Shown: piece after piece, positions 63,461 through 64,000 of the stretch
Layout of the letters: each line of letters opens with the position of its first letter
Position numbering within the stretch: position 1 is the stretch's first letter
NCBI GenBank assembly: GCA_965140765.1
Contig: OZ223308.1
Coordinates: forward strand, 806,001 to 870,000
Origin: Sunxiuqinia sp963678245
Lineage (GTDB): Bacteria; Bacteroidota; Bacteroidia; Bacteroidales; Prolixibacteraceae
Length of the DNA stretch: 64,000 nt
Direction of reading: 5' to 3'
Program-made: the position numbers and the translations under genes
Notes under the pieces: generated by a model
Seen by the model: the letters and a program-made list of their open reading frames with translations, nothing else
What the model was told of the DNA's origin: nothing
Databases searched by the model: none

Positions 63461-64000
63461 ATGTACAACTTAAGGTTAATATTTAGAAACAGTATTAAGC
63501 ACAAAAAATTTTTTCTTATTAGTATTTTTAGTTTGGCGATAGGGATAGCTACATCTTGTTTATTATGGGTTCATATTAAATACGAGAAAAGTTACGATAC
63601 CTTCTATAAACAAACCGATAATCTTTATCGGGTCAGTTATACCGTTAATAAGGGAGGAAAGCAAATAATAAACAGCTGTCGCACGCAAACGGCTTTAGGC
63701 TGGGTGTTACCTATTGAATCAGAGTTGGTTGAAGCCAGTTCTCGGGTTCATTACGAAGAATGTTATATGTATACTGAAGATGTGAAATTATTTAATCAGA
63801 AGGTAATTTGGGCAGATAGCAGTTTCTTTCATGTGTTTCAAAACGACATGATTCTTGGTAACCCCAATACAGTATTGGCAAATAAATATTCAATAGCAAT
63901 CTCGGATAAAGTTGCAGGATTTTATTTTGGCGAATCAAATCCTATTGGTAAGATAATCAAGCTTAACGAGGGTATTTCGTTTACTGTTACCGGGGTGTTT
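63461..64000 (+). CDS. FtsX/MacB-type permease 4 (5' part, runs off the window)
   Basis: Open from ATG 63461 to the window edge, 180 codons. The N-terminus MYNLRLIFRNSIKHKKFFLISIF is followed by a TM helix (about 17-38) and the MacB-like periplasmic core (SYDTFYKQTDNLYRVSYTV, AISDKVAGFYFGESNPIGKII, TVTGVF). It is clearly a further member of the same permease series. It is less similar to permeases 2 and 3 at the N-terminus and more AT-rich. Length and C-terminus are outside the window. Confidence 0.85.
   Translation, partial: MYNLRLIFRNSIKHKKFFLISIFSLAIGIATSCLLWVHIKYEKSYDTFYKQTDNLYRVSYTVNKGGKQIINSCRTQTALGWVLPIESELVEASSRVHYEECYMYTEDVKLFNQKVIWADSSFFHVFQNDMILGNPNTVLANKYSIAISDKVAGFYFGESNPIGKIIKLNEGISFTVTGVF

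Overview
The window is bacterial and clearly from the phylum Bacteroidota. The signs are SusC/SusD pairs, C-terminal sorting domains of the type IX secretion system (T9SS) on several secreted enzymes, a GldA-like ATPase, the long form of IspG, Bacteroidota-style -7 elements (TAnnTTTG), and an almost complete lack of Shine-Dalgarno sites. The gene content (laminarin-type glucan degradation, tandem FtsX genes, PspC/PadR cluster) fits a marine or sediment Bacteroidia, perhaps Marinilabiliales; that placement is inference. No rRNA, tRNA, CRISPR array, prophage or insertion sequence was recognised.

Layout. 1-452: 5' part of a methylthioadenosine/SAH nucleosidase gene. 546-18651: a beta-1,3-glucan (laminarin-type) utilisation locus with a membrane-spanning propeller/LuxR-type regulator, SusC, SusD, a surface lipoprotein, a GH3 beta-glucosidase, a T9SS-secreted GH5 with two CBM6-like domains, a GH16 lipoprotein, a GH128 gene broken by a frameshift, and a T9SS-secreted GH16. 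18742-22780: HAD phosphatase, ispG, gldA-like ATPase and a truncated glycosyltransferase. 22837-25494: a large MG2/TonB-plug protein. 25738-33719: mostly housekeeping (methyltransferase, TauE/SafE, YXWGXW protein, YkvA, dusB, CPBP protease, nadA) interrupted by an AT-rich stretch with an orphan secreted protein. 33935-43440: GH2 beta-galactosidase, a secreted endonuclease I, a repeat lipoprotein and a TonB-dependent receptor. 44114-47449: a small repeat-containing secreted protein, PadR, PspC, DUF4252 and mini-PspC operon. 47627-49756: M3 peptidase. 49934-52650: histidine kinase and sigma-54 response regulator. 52830-64000: the divergent TolC / membrane fusion / ABC ATPase / FtsX operon, with at least four FtsX-type permeases, running off the window edge.

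How the genes work together. In the first locus the regulator probably senses a glucan fragment in the periplasm and switches on susC. Secreted and surface GH16, GH128 and GH5 enzymes cut the glucan, SusCD imports oligosaccharides, and GH3 releases glucose. At the right end, the intergenic region between the sigma-54 activator and the efflux operon holds a good -24/-12 promoter (52786-52802) and, 85-110 bp upstream of the predicted transcription start, two copies of TGTCAA-N6-TTACAG. This is a complete NtrC-type control circuit visible in the sequence.

The points most worth following are that sigma-54 circuit, the paired 14-bp direct repeats in front of susC, the TonB receptor / triple-repeat lipoprotein / endonuclease group (possible extracellular DNA scavenging), the small protein with three W-M-D-type motifs in the PspC operon, and the GH128 frameshift.
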